Assembly: GCF_041537925.1 (NCBI RefSeq)
Contig: NZ_JBGOSH010000003.1
Coordinates: 62,001 to 126,000, forward strand
DNA: 64,000 bases
Direction: 5' to 3'
Source: Ruegeria_C sp041537925
Lineage (GTDB): Bacteria > Pseudomonadota > Alphaproteobacteria > Rhodobacterales > Rhodobacteraceae
Below are positions 35,530-43,600 of this stretch, in pieces. Position numbers and translations under genes: made by a program. Positions within the stretch are counted from its first letter, which is position 1. Each line of letters starts with the position of its first letter. The notes under the pieces are model-generated. The model was not told the DNA's origin. It saw only the letters and a program-made list of their open reading frames with translations, and ran no database searches.

Positions 35530-36123
35530 CTACAATTCCTTCCGCGCCCGCAAGGCCGCGGTGATCGTGCCATCATCCAGATAATCCAGCTCGCCACCGA
35601 TGGGGACGCCTTGGGCCAGCGAGGTGAGGCGCACCTGCCCCTCAAGCTGTTCGGCGATGTAATGCGCCGTTGTCTGGCCGTCCACAGTGGCATTCAGCGC
35701 CAGGATGACCTCGGTGATGCCTTCGCTTTCCACTCGGTTTCTGAGGCGCGGAATGCGCAGATCATCGGGGCCGATCCCGTCCAGCGCCGACAAGGTCCCG
35801 CCCAGCACATGATAGCGGCCCTTGAACACAGCCGCCCGTTCCATCGCCCAGAGGTCGGCCACATCCTCTACCACGCACAGTTCGCCGGTCGCGCGTTTCT
35901 CGCTTTCGCAGATGTCGCAAATATCGGCGGTACCCACATTGCCGCAATTGAGGCACTCGCGCGCGGTTTCGGCCACCAAGCTGATCTGGTCCGCGAGCGG
36001 GGTCAGCAGCAACGCGCGCTTGCGGATCAGGTGCAGCACCGCGCGCCGGGCCGAGCGGGGGCCAAGCCCGGGCAGCTTGGCCATCAGCTCGATCAGGTTG
36101 TCGATGTCACGGGTCGAACTCAC
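35530..36123 (-). CDS. recR: recombination mediator protein RecR
   Basis: A 197-residue RecR. LPGLGPRSARRAVLHLI at the N-terminus is the HhH, CLNCGNVGTADICDIC is the four-Cys zinc motif, and VVEDVADLWAMER with ALNATVDGQTTAHYIAEQL is the Toprim domain. It loads RecA on gapped DNA with RecF and RecO. Seven bases separate it from ybaB; with dnaX they form the conserved dnaX-ybaB-recR operon. Confidence 0.97.
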   Translation of the reverse strand: MSSTRDIDNLIELMAKLPGLGPRSARRAVLHLIRKRALLLTPLADQISLVAETARECLNCGNVGTADICDICESEKRATGELCVVEDVADLWAMERAAVFKGRYHVLGGTLSALDGIGPDDLRIPRLRNRVESEGITEVILALNATVDGQTTAHYIAEQLEGQVRLTSLAQGVPIGGELDYLDDGTITAALRARKEL

Positions 36124-36130
36124 GAGCGGA

Positions 36131-36475
36131 TCAGAACGGGAATTTCATGTCCGCCGGCAGACCCATGCCTTCGGTCAGTTTGGCCATCTCGGCCTGCGAC
36201 CGGTCCGAGGCCTTGGATTGCGCGTCCTTGATGGCCGCCAGGATCAGGTCCTCGACCACTTCCTTGTCATCGCCATTGAAGATCGACGGGTCGATATCGA
36301 GCGCCTTCAGTTCGCCCTTGGCCGAGGCAGTGGCCTTGACCAGCCCGGCCCCGGATTCGCCGACCACCATGATGTTATGCAGGTCTTCCTGCATGTCGGT
36401 CATCTTGGTCTGCAATTCCTGCGCCGATTTCATCATCTTGGCCATATCGCCAAGCCCGCCAAGTCCTTTGAGCAT
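36131..36475 (-). CDS. ybaB: YbaB/EbfC-family nucleoid-associated protein
   Basis: A 114-residue YbaB/EbfC protein, starting MLKGLGGLGDMAKMMKSAQ, with GAGLVKATASAKGELKAL in the core. It forms dimers that bind DNA and is almost always encoded between dnaX and recR, as here. Length and context support the call. Confidence 0.96.
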   Translation of the reverse strand: MLKGLGGLGDMAKMMKSAQELQTKMTDMQEDLHNIMVVGESGAGLVKATASAKGELKALDIDPSIFNGDDKEVVEDLILAAIKDAQSKASDRSQAEMAKLTEGMGLPADMKFPF

Positions 36476-36543
36476 CGAGTGCCTCCGTTAACTAGATTTG
36501 TCGCCTAGATACGCATCACCCGAGCGCACCACAAGGGCGTCGC

Positions 36544-38298
36544 TTACCCGTCTTCGAACGGGTCCCATTCATCCTCGACCTCGGGCAGCGCTTCGGTCTC
36601 GACTTTGGCGGCGCGTTGTTCGGGGGTTTCGATATTGGTGATCCTGGCCTCGGGGAATTGTGCCAGCACCGCCTGCACCAGCGGATGCGCTTCGGCCTCC
36701 TGCTTCAGTGCCAGCTCGGCGGCGTCGCGGATTTCGGCGATTGTCGGCGCTGCGCCATCCGAGACCACCGAGACCGCCCAGCGGTTTCCCGTCCAGCTTT
36801 GCAGCCGCGAGCCAAGCCGCTGCGCCAGATCGGTGGGGGCGTGATCCGTGGGGGTGAATTCGATACGGCCCGGCTGGTACGCGATCAGCCTGACACCGGT
36901 TTCCACCTCGACCAGCAGTTTGACGTCGCGATGGGTGCGGACCAGTTCTACCACATGCTCGAAGGTCGGATAGCGCGCCAGCGCCTGTTCCACATCCTGC
37001 GCAAGTGCTGCCGTGGGGGCATTGCCCGCCCCGCTCCGGGGCGCGGCAGAGATCGCTGCTGCCTGCGCCACAGGGGCACCGGCAGGCTGCATCTCGCGCG
37101 CGCCACCTTGACTGCTTGGCATCGGCGAAGGTGGCGAATCCTGGAGCTTTCGCACCAGTTCCTCGGGCGTGGGCAGGTCGGCCACATGGGTCAGGCGGAT
37201 GATCGCCATTTCGGCCGCCATCATCGCGTTGGGCGCGGCGGTCACCTCTTCCAGCGCTTTCAGCAGCATCTGCCACATCCGGGTCAGCACCCGCATCGGC
37301 AGGGCCTCGGCCATCTGTGCGCCGCGGCTGCGTTCGTCCGGCGACACGGTCGGGTCTTCGGCAGCATCCGGGGTGATCTTGACCACCGATACCCAATGGG
37401 TGATCTCGGCCAGATCGCGCAGCACCGCCAGCGGATCGGCCCCTTCGGCATATTGCGCGCTGAGTTCTGTCAGCGCGCCCGCCGCATCGCCGCGCAGGAT
37501 CATGTCCATCAGATCCAGCACCCGCCCCCGATCGGCCAGACCGAGCATTGCGCGCACCTGCTCTGCCGTGGTTTCGCCTGCGCCGTGCGAGATTGCCTGA
37601 TCCAGCAGCGAAGTGGCATCCCGCGCCGACCCTTCCGCCGCGCGGGTAATCAGCGCCAGCGCGTCATCGGCAATTTCCGCCTCTTCAGCCTTGGCGATCT
37701 TGCGCATCAGCGCGATCATCTCTTCCGGCTCGATCCGGCGCAGGTCAAACCGCTGGCAGCGCGACAGGACCGTCACCGGCACCTTGCGAATCTCGGTGGT
37801 GGCAAAGATGAATTTCACATGCTCGGGCGGTTCCTCGAGCGTCTTGAGCAACGCGTTGAAGGCGCTGGTCGAGAGCATGTGAACCTCGTCGATGATGTAG
37901 ATCTTGTAACGTGCTGAAGCCGCGCGGTAGCGCACGCTGTCAATGATTTCGCGAATGTCGTTCACACCGGTGCGGCTGGCGGCGTCCATCTCCATCACGT
38001 CGACATGGCGGCCTTCCATGATCGCCACGCAATGTTCGCATTGGCCGCACGGCTCGGTAGTGGGCGCGCCGGACCCGTCCGGCCCGATGCAGTTCATCCC
38101 CTTGGCGATGATCCGCGCAGTGGTGGTCTTGCCGGTGCCGCGAATCCCGGTCATCACAAAGGCCTGCGCGATCCGGTCCGCTTCGAAGGCGTTCTTCAGC
38201 GTGCGCACCATCGCATCCTGCCCGACCAAGTCGGCGAAGGTTTCCGGGCGGTATTTTCGGGCGAGAACCTGATAGGCGGGGCTGGGCGTGTCGGTCAT
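36544..38298 (-). CDS. dnaX: DNA polymerase III subunit tau (DnaX)
   Basis: A 584-residue clamp-loader ATPase. It starts MTDTPSPAYQVLARKYRP, has the Walker A GIRGTGKT at residues 51-58, and a zinc module with Cys70, Cys84, Cys87 and Cys90. The SRC motif occurs in LSRCQRFDLRRIE. The C-terminal third is the tau-specific region that binds polymerase. I see no A-rich slippery sequence like the one producing gamma in Escherichia coli, so only tau may be made. ATG 38298 is preferred to upstream in-frame starts because it gives the family N-terminus. Confidence 0.95.
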   Translation of the reverse strand: MTDTPSPAYQVLARKYRPETFADLVGQDAMVRTLKNAFEADRIAQAFVMTGIRGTGKTTTARIIAKGMNCIGPDGSGAPTTEPCGQCEHCVAIMEGRHVDVMEMDAASRTGVNDIREIIDSVRYRAASARYKIYIIDEVHMLSTSAFNALLKTLEEPPEHVKFIFATTEIRKVPVTVLSRCQRFDLRRIEPEEMIALMRKIAKAEEAEIADDALALITRAAEGSARDATSLLDQAISHGAGETTAEQVRAMLGLADRGRVLDLMDMILRGDAAGALTELSAQYAEGADPLAVLRDLAEITHWVSVVKITPDAAEDPTVSPDERSRGAQMAEALPMRVLTRMWQMLLKALEEVTAAPNAMMAAEMAIIRLTHVADLPTPEELVRKLQDSPPSPMPSSQGGAREMQPAGAPVAQAAAISAAPRSGAGNAPTAALAQDVEQALARYPTFEHVVELVRTHRDVKLLVEVETGVRLIAYQPGRIEFTPTDHAPTDLAQRLGSRLQSWTGNRWAVSVVSDGAAPTIAEIRDAAELALKQEAEAHPLVQAVLAQFPEARITNIETPEQRAAKVETEALPEVEDEWDPFEDG

Positions 38299-38461
38299 GT
38301 CTGCTCTGGCGGATTCGTTCCTGACGCCGGAGCCTAGAGTGCCGCCCCCCCGGCGTCCACCTCGCGCGTGCGGGAAAACCCTTGGGAAAGCTTGGGGCAG
38401 CGCATAGCATGGGTGCACTGCAAGAGTGTTTTGAGTTCGCGGCTCTGAGGGGGACCGCCTT

Positions 38462-38971
38462 ATGTCGCAAACGGTTATTCATGACCTGCCGGTAGGCGGC
38501 GGGACGCTTGCATTGTCCCCGTTGCCGGGGCACTCGGGCGATTATGACGGTGATCTGGCCCTGATCGCGGATTGGAAACCGGGGCTTGTGATCTCGATGA
38601 CCACCGAGTTGGAGATGTTCGAGGCCGGCGCGCTGCAGTTCGGCCCCGATATTCAGGGCCGCGCCAGCAGATGGGCCCATCTGCCGGTGACGGATTTCAA
38701 CGCGCCGCCCTTTGCCATACAGCAGGCCTGGCCCGAGGTCAGCGCCGATGCCCGCCACGCGCTGAACGGCGGCGGGCGGGTTCTGGTGCATTGCCGGGGC
38801 GGCTGCGGCCGGTCCGGCATGGTTGCGCTGCGTCTGATGATCGAATGTGGCGAAAGGACCGAGGCTGCTTTGACCCGCTTACGCGCCGTACGACGTTGCG
38901 CCGTGGAAACCGAGGATCAAATGGAATGGGCCATGGCAGCCCGTCCCGCTGCGCAGCCGACCTTGTCCTAA
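38462..38971 (+). CDS. dual-specificity/tyrosine phosphatase-like protein
   Basis: A 169-residue protein with the phosphatase signature VLVHCRGGCGRSGMVALRL: HCxxGxxRS with the nucleophile Cys and Arg. The first half has TLALSPLPGHSGDYDGDLAL. Bacterial relatives are small protein-tyrosine or lipid phosphatases of unclear target. It is a single gene divergent from dnaX. Confidence 0.85.
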   Translation: MSQTVIHDLPVGGGTLALSPLPGHSGDYDGDLALIADWKPGLVISMTTELEMFEAGALQFGPDIQGRASRWAHLPVTDFNAPPFAIQQAWPEVSADARHALNGGGRVLVHCRGGCGRSGMVALRLMIECGERTEAALTRLRAVRRCAVETEDQMEWAMAARPAAQPTLS

Positions 38972-39117
38972 TCACCAACGCGTTTTATGATACCGGCGCC
39001 GACTGGGCGGCAACCGGGTCCGCGGACAGCTGTATCAGCACCCATCAGAGACCAACGCGATATGCGGTTTTTTCTCTCCCCGACAAGCGGGCCACCGGGG
39101 TTGTTTGAGGAAAACCG

Positions 39118-40653
39118 ATGACCTATCCCCTCGACCACCACCGCCGTCAGGCAAAGCAGCTGAAGAAAGCGTTCAAGGCCAGTGATGCGGGCGCGATCGC
39201 GCGTGCACAGACCGTTCTGGGTGAAACCCCGGTGCTTACCCACAGCGCCGCCCTTCACGTGATCGCCCGAGAGGCCGGGTATGACAGCTGGCCCAAGATG
39301 AAATACAGCATCGAGACCGCGACGATGCAACGCGACGCACGTGCCCAACAGCTCAAACTGGCGTTGTTTCAGGGGGCGGACTGGCGGGTCGCGCAATTAC
39401 TGTCCCATACACCTGATCTGGCCAATGACGCCTTTGGGCTGCTCTGTGCGCTCTATCGCATCGATGCGGTCAGAGATTGGCTGGATCGCGATCCGGGCAT
39501 CGTCGATCAGGTGTTGCAAGGCCCGCGCAGACCAATGCTGCATCTGGCCTTTTCCCGGTATTTCCAGTCCCGCCCTGATCTGGAGCGAGACATGATTGCT
39601 GTGGCCGAGGCATTGCTTGCTGCAGGCGCGGATGTGAATGACGGCTACCCCTCGGAACCGGGCAGTCCACATCAACTTTCGGCTCTATACGGAGCAATTG
39701 GACATGCCGACAACATGATCCTCGCCCAATGGCTGCTGGATCACGGTGCCGATCCGAATGACGGTGAGTCGCTGTATCACGCGACCGAGCTGGGGCATCA
39801 CACGGGGCTGCAAATGCTGCTTGCCGCCGGAGCCGAGCCACGCGGGACAAACGCGTTGCTGAGGGCGTTGGACTTCAACGACCCCGAAGCGGTGCGCCTG
39901 CTGCTCGACCATGGCGCTCAGGTGGAAGAGTTCAACGATGACCCTGTCGGAGGTGAAGAACCTTGGGTCATGCCCGCCCTGCATCAGGCTGCGCGGCGTA
40001 TGTGCGATGGGCCGGTGGTGGACCTGTTGCTTGCCCATGGTGGCGATCCAAGCAGGCTCTATAAAGGCTATTCCGCCTATGGTTTCGCGCGGGTCTTCGG
40101 CAATTCGACGCTTGCCCGCGCAATTGAGGCGACAGGCAAGGCCCCACAGCTCACCCAAGCAGAGCAGCTTCTGGCCCAGGCCGCTGATGGGACTTTGCTG
40201 CCCGGCGCGTCTGTGGACGCGGCCAGCCTGCCTGATGAATACCGTACCCTTATCCGGTCGATCCTGCATCTTCCCGGCAAACTGGACCATGTGAAACGTC
40301 TGGTCGCCCTTGGCCTGAACCCCGAGGCACCCGATCGCGAGGGGCTGACCGCCCTTCAGGTCGCCGGGTGGGAGGGGTTGCCGGATATGATGATCTATCT
40401 TCTTACGCTGTCTCCGGATCTGGGCCATGTGAACGGCTATGGCGGCGGGCTGGTGTCGACCATTCTGCACGGTGCGGACAATAATCCGCACCGGGATATC
40501 CGCGATCACGCCACCTGCCTGTCGCACGCGCTAGCGGCGTGTGCGCCGCTGGGGCGCAACCTGATAGAGGCAAGCGGCGACCCAGAATTGACTCGGATCA
40601 TGGAGGAATGGGCAGAGGCCCATCCCGATCAGGTCACAGAAAACGTGCCTTGA
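39118..40653 (+). CDS. ankyrin-repeat protein
   Basis: A 511-residue cytosolic protein without a signal peptide. It starts MTYPLDHHRRQAKQLKKAFK, a short N-terminal domain that recurs in bacterial ankyrin proteins (with AALHVIAREAGYDSWPKMK). Several ankyrin repeats follow, e.g. ALLAAGADVNDGYPSE, WLLDHGADPNDGESLYHA, MLLAAGAEPRGTNALLRA and LLLAHGGDPSRLYKGYSA, then a second set from about residue 400 (LVALGLNPEAPDREGLTALQ). It should bind proteins; the partner is unknown. Confidence 0.85.
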   Translation: MTYPLDHHRRQAKQLKKAFKASDAGAIARAQTVLGETPVLTHSAALHVIAREAGYDSWPKMKYSIETATMQRDARAQQLKLALFQGADWRVAQLLSHTPDLANDAFGLLCALYRIDAVRDWLDRDPGIVDQVLQGPRRPMLHLAFSRYFQSRPDLERDMIAVAEALLAAGADVNDGYPSEPGSPHQLSALYGAIGHADNMILAQWLLDHGADPNDGESLYHATELGHHTGLQMLLAAGAEPRGTNALLRALDFNDPEAVRLLLDHGAQVEEFNDDPVGGEEPWVMPALHQAARRMCDGPVVDLLLAHGGDPSRLYKGYSAYGFARVFGNSTLARAIEATGKAPQLTQAEQLLAQAADGTLLPGASVDAASLPDEYRTLIRSILHLPGKLDHVKRLVALGLNPEAPDREGLTALQVAGWEGLPDMMIYLLTLSPDLGHVNGYGGGLVSTILHGADNNPHRDIRDHATCLSHALAACAPLGRNLIEASGDPELTRIMEEWAEAHPDQVTENVP

Positions 40654-40657
40654 CGGA

Positions 40658-41050
40658 TCATGCTGCGGCCTGTGCCTGATGCTCGATCAAGGGTAGGCGC
40701 AGTTCGATCATGGCGCAGGGCGGCGCGCTGTCGGGCGCGGGGAAGCCCTGCCCCTCCGGGTCCATCATCGCGTTGGCATAAAGTTCCATGATGTCGAGAT
40801 CGGCGGTCTCGGCAACACCGGCGAACATACGTATTCGCGCATGGTTGGCCCGGTAGACCGCCGTGCAGTCCTGCCCGCAATGGGCAAGCTGCGCGCTGCC
40901 GTCGATCTCGAAATCCGGCGCCGTCACCGCGCGGGCCGAGGCCATGGCATCGGCCAGCCGATCCACCATCCGAGCAAGCGCCGGGCAAGGTTTGCCGGTT
41001 ATCAGACATTGGGTTTCCGCAAACGTTCGGTTGTTCTTCGTCCAGATCAC
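40658..41050 (-). CDS. small Cys-rich protein under a cobalamin riboswitch, possibly DUF1636-like
   Basis: A 130-residue protein read from GTG 41050, preceded by GGAGGG; upstream starts at 41112 and 41128 lack such a site. It has QCLITGKPCPAL at the N-terminus and LAHCGQDCTAVYRANHARIR in the middle, then MFAGVAETADLDIMELYA. The two Cys pairs suggest metal or iron-sulfur binding, and the layout loosely recalls DUF1636 predicted metal-binding proteins. The riboswitch at 41150-41345 is on the same strand, so the gene should be repressed by B12. A role in cobalamin or cobalt handling is inference. Confidence 0.75.
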   Translation of the reverse strand: MIWTKNNRTFAETQCLITGKPCPALARMVDRLADAMASARAVTAPDFEIDGSAQLAHCGQDCTAVYRANHARIRMFAGVAETADLDIMELYANAMMDPEGQGFPAPDSAPPCAMIELRLPLIEHQAQAAA

Positions 41051-41149
41051 ATCGCGCCCTCCGCGCTGACGGGAAGGGGCTTGTGAACGTCCGTGACCAA
41101 GTGCAGCCATCAGACCCGCACCGGACACCCCGCCCGCGTTCGAGTTTCA

Positions 41150-41345
41150 GTTCCGATGGCAGGTCTCCTGACTTGCGGGTCGTCGCTTTGCCGCCCTTCC
41201 CGACCTTTCGGCCAGTGGTCATACGGCATCACTCTCCGCTTACAGTTGCGGGGGCAGTCGCGGATTTGGCCTTGTCAGGACCGCACCGAGTTCCCTTTTC
41301 ATCCCAACCACAGATGTGGTGTGAGAACCATCACACAACCGCTAG
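41150..41345 (-). promoter_or_regulatory. cobalamin riboswitch
   Basis: On the minus strand the leader contains the B12 box AGTCAGGAGACCTGCC (41173-41158) and, upstream of it, CTGCCCCCGCAACTGTAAG, the conserved core of the adenosylcobalamin riboswitch. GGTTCTCACACCACATCTGT lies near the 5' end. Size (about 190 nt) and order fit the classical class. It sits about 100 bases upstream of the small Cys-rich gene and starts about 20 bases after the TetR stop. Confidence 0.93.
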
Positions 41346-41364
41346 TCCTTGCCGCCCGAGTCTG

Positions 41365-41946
41365 TCAAGAATTTCCGTCCCCGGTCCCCACGCCGCGCCT
41401 GACGATGGTGGGCAGCGCCCGCAACGGGGCCGAGCTTCTCCGGGCACGTGACAATTGCCAAGCGCCCTGGATCAGCATGAAGAACTCTTCGGCGGTAGCC
41501 TGCGGCGTCTTGACCCCAAGCCGCTTGGCGTGCTGCGTCGCTTCGGAAATCCAGCCCTCATAAAGATGCGCGGCATGGGAGCGGAACGCCTCGTTATCGG
41601 GCCCTTCGAACAAGGTACTCGAGATCGGGCATCCATCCCACTTTCCCGAGCGATCGAAAATTTCTGCCAGCCGCGCGCACAGGGCCTGCGTCCCCTCGGC
41701 AAAACTGCTGGCCGGTTCATAGGCCACGGCGATCATCCGCAGCATTCGGTCCGAGGCCCAGGTCGCCGCCGCCAGTGCCAGATCCGGTTTGCCATTCGGA
41801 AAGTGGTGGTACAGCGATCCTTTCGGCGCATTCGCTGCCGTCAGCAGCTCGTTCAGACCTACGCCGTTGTAGCCGCTGCGCCGGAACAGTTCGGCAGCGG
41901 TCCGGATCAGCCGATCCTTGGTGGGCATAGGACGTTTTTCTTTCAT
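41365..41946 (-). CDS. TetR-family transcriptional regulator
   Basis: A 193-residue TetR regulator. LIRTAAELFRRSGYNGVGL followed by LLTAANAPKGSLYHHFPNGK is the HTH with the usual YHHF. The C-terminal ligand domain has DGCPISSTLFEG, typical of the LmrA/YxaF-like subgroup. The divergent alpha/beta hydrolase gene lies 84 bases away with two palindromic sites between, so both genes are probable targets. An alternative start at 41928 (MPTKDRL) is possible. Confidence 0.93.
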   Translation of the reverse strand: MKEKRPMPTKDRLIRTAAELFRRSGYNGVGLNELLTAANAPKGSLYHHFPNGKPDLALAAATWASDRMLRMIAVAYEPASSFAEGTQALCARLAEIFDRSGKWDGCPISSTLFEGPDNEAFRSHAAHLYEGWISEATQHAKRLGVKTPQATAEEFFMLIQGAWQLSRARRSSAPLRALPTIVRRGVGTGDGNS

Positions 41947-41968
41947 CGCTCTTGGATATTGACAGGAC

Positions 41969-42013
41969 TAGACCAATTGGTCCACACATATGATCAATAG
42001 ACCAATCGGTCTA
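41969..42013. promoter_or_regulatory. two palindromic TetR-type operators
   Basis: TAGACCAATTGGTCCA (41969-41984) and TAGACCAATCGGTCTA (41998-42013), both of the form TAGACC-N4-GGTCTA with one mismatch in the first. This form matches operators described for NemR and LmrA/YxaF-type TetR proteins. Their centres are 29 bp apart in the TetR/hydrolase intergenic region. Confidence 0.85.
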
Positions 42014-42030
42014 GCAACGGGAGAGCGCCC

Positions 42031-42888
42031 ATGCTTGATGCGCAGACAACCATCCTGACCCATGACATCTGCTTTGATGCCGGGCCCGCGACGCTGTCGG
42101 GGAAATTGTTCCTGCCGATCGGTGACCCTGTCGCGGCGGTGGTGATCAACAGTGCCACCGGCGTGCCACAGTCGTATTACCGCCACTTCGCGCGCTGGCT
42201 GGCCGAATCCCACGGCATGGCCGTCCTGACCTATGATTACCGCGATTTCGAGACTTCGCGCAGCGGACCACTACGGACCTCACGGGTCAAAATGTCGGAC
42301 TGGATTCTGATCGACATGCCCGCCGCGCGTGCAGAGGTGCGGCGGCGCTTTCCGGGTACGTCGCTTTGGGTGATCGGCCATTCTCTGGGCGCGATGGCGA
42401 TGCCGATGCAGGACGGGATCGAGGACATTAGCCGCATGATCAGTGTCTGTTCCGGCCTAGTACATCATGGCGACCACCCCTGGCCTTATCAGGGTCTAGC
42501 GCGCCTGTTCTGGTTCGGTCACGGGCCGCTCGCCACCCGCCTTGCGGGCTATTTGCCCGGCCGACTGATCGGATTTGGCCCCGATTTGCCCGCAGGGGTG
42601 TATTGGGAATGGCGGCGCTGGTGTACCTCGCGCGATTCCTATTTGCCCGATGCTGGTTGGACCCTGCCGCAGCCCAACTGGCGACGCAGCGACGCGCCTG
42701 TAAAGATGGTCACTCTTACCGATGACGACGTCTGCCCGGCAGTCGCCAGCGAACGGCTGGCACGGCTCTTTGACGGGCGCGCCACGCTTGTCCCGCTTGA
42801 GCCGTCCGCATTCGGGTTGCGCAAGGTAGGCCATCTGGGAGTGTTCACCCGCGCGAATGCGGCGCTCTGGCCCGAGATTATCGCTTGA
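42031..42888 (+). CDS. alpha/beta hydrolase
   Basis: A 285-residue serine hydrolase. VIGHSLGAMAMPMQ carries the nucleophile elbow Ser. VVINSATGVPQSYYRHFARWLAES near residue 30 is an oxyanion-region block seen in a group of predicted COG4757 hydrolases. LTDDDVCPA supplies the likely catalytic Asp and RKVGHLGVF the His. The substrate is unknown; the gene is under the divergent TetR regulator. Confidence 0.9.
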   Translation: MLDAQTTILTHDICFDAGPATLSGKLFLPIGDPVAAVVINSATGVPQSYYRHFARWLAESHGMAVLTYDYRDFETSRSGPLRTSRVKMSDWILIDMPAARAEVRRRFPGTSLWVIGHSLGAMAMPMQDGIEDISRMISVCSGLVHHGDHPWPYQGLARLFWFGHGPLATRLAGYLPGRLIGFGPDLPAGVYWEWRRWCTSRDSYLPDAGWTLPQPNWRRSDAPVKMVTLTDDDVCPAVASERLARLFDGRATLVPLEPSAFGLRKVGHLGVFTRANAALWPEIIA

Positions 42889-42898
42889 TTGGCCTTTG

Positions 42899-43600
42899 TC
42901 AGAGCCATTCCACGTCGCCCAGAAAGATATACCCCGCGCCATAGATCGTCTTGATCAGGCGTGGGTTCTTGGGGTCTTCGCGCAGCTTGGTTCTGAGCCG
43001 CGAAATGCGTACGTCCATTGCTCGGTCAAAGCTTTCGCTAGCCGCACCTCCCAGAGCCTCTTGCATCTGAGCGCGACTGATCAGCCGCTTGGGGCTTTCC
43101 AGAAACAGCCGCAGCACCTCGCCCTCGGCATGGGAAAACGGCGTTTCGCCACTATCGCTGTCCTCCAGTACGTAGCGATCAAAATGAGCCGTCCAACCAT
43201 TGAAATGCGCCGTCTCGCCTGCAGGCGCGGGTGTTTTCGGCCCGCGCAGACGCGCACGCACCCGCGCCACGACCTCGGCCGGATCGAATGGTTTGGTGAT
43301 ATAGTCGTCTGCGCCCAGTTCCAGCCCGGTGACGCGGTCCTGCACCTGCGCTCGACCCGAGATGATGATCACAGCCGCCCCCTGTTCAAGCGCCAAACGA
43401 TGCACCAGAGCCAGCCCGTCGGTGTCAGGCAGCGACAGGTCCACCAGACACAGATCCGGCGTCACCCGCTTTAGCGAGGCTTCGAATTCGCGGGCGCGGG
43501 CAAAGCACTGCGTCCGAAAACCCGCCTCTTCCAGCGCGTCAGTCAGGATTTGGCGGATCGCGGGTTCGTCGTCGAGAATGGTCACCAATGCGTTGGTCAC
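42899..43600 (-). CDS. OmpR-family response regulator
   Basis: A 233-residue two-component regulator. Receiver: DDEPAIRQIL (acidic pocket), LCLVDLSLPDTDGL (phosphorylated Asp) and ADDYITKPFD (Lys). The C-terminal winged helix ends RLRTKLREDPKNPRLIKTIYG, typical of OmpR/PhoB proteins. GTG 43600 overlaps the kinase stop (GTGA). It is the partner of the adjacent PAS histidine kinase, and the pair is divergent from the acyl-CoA ligase/Liv cluster. Confidence 0.95.
   Translation of the reverse strand: MTNALVTILDDEPAIRQILTDALEEAGFRTQCFARAREFEASLKRVTPDLCLVDLSLPDTDGLALVHRLALEQGAAVIIISGRAQVQDRVTGLELGADDYITKPFDPAEVVARVRARLRGPKTPAPAGETAHFNGWTAHFDRYVLEDSDSGETPFSHAEGEVLRLFLESPKRLISRAQMQEALGGAASESFDRAMDVRISRLRTKLREDPKNPRLIKTIYGAGYIFLGDVEWL

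Noticed and set aside
36616..37917. 433-codon plus-strand open frame opposite dnaX.
   Set aside because: Lies wholly inside dnaX on the other strand, no ribosome site or family features.
36544..38298. Programmed frameshift in dnaX to make a gamma subunit.
   Set aside because: No run of six A followed by G or comparable slippery site is visible in the coding strand.
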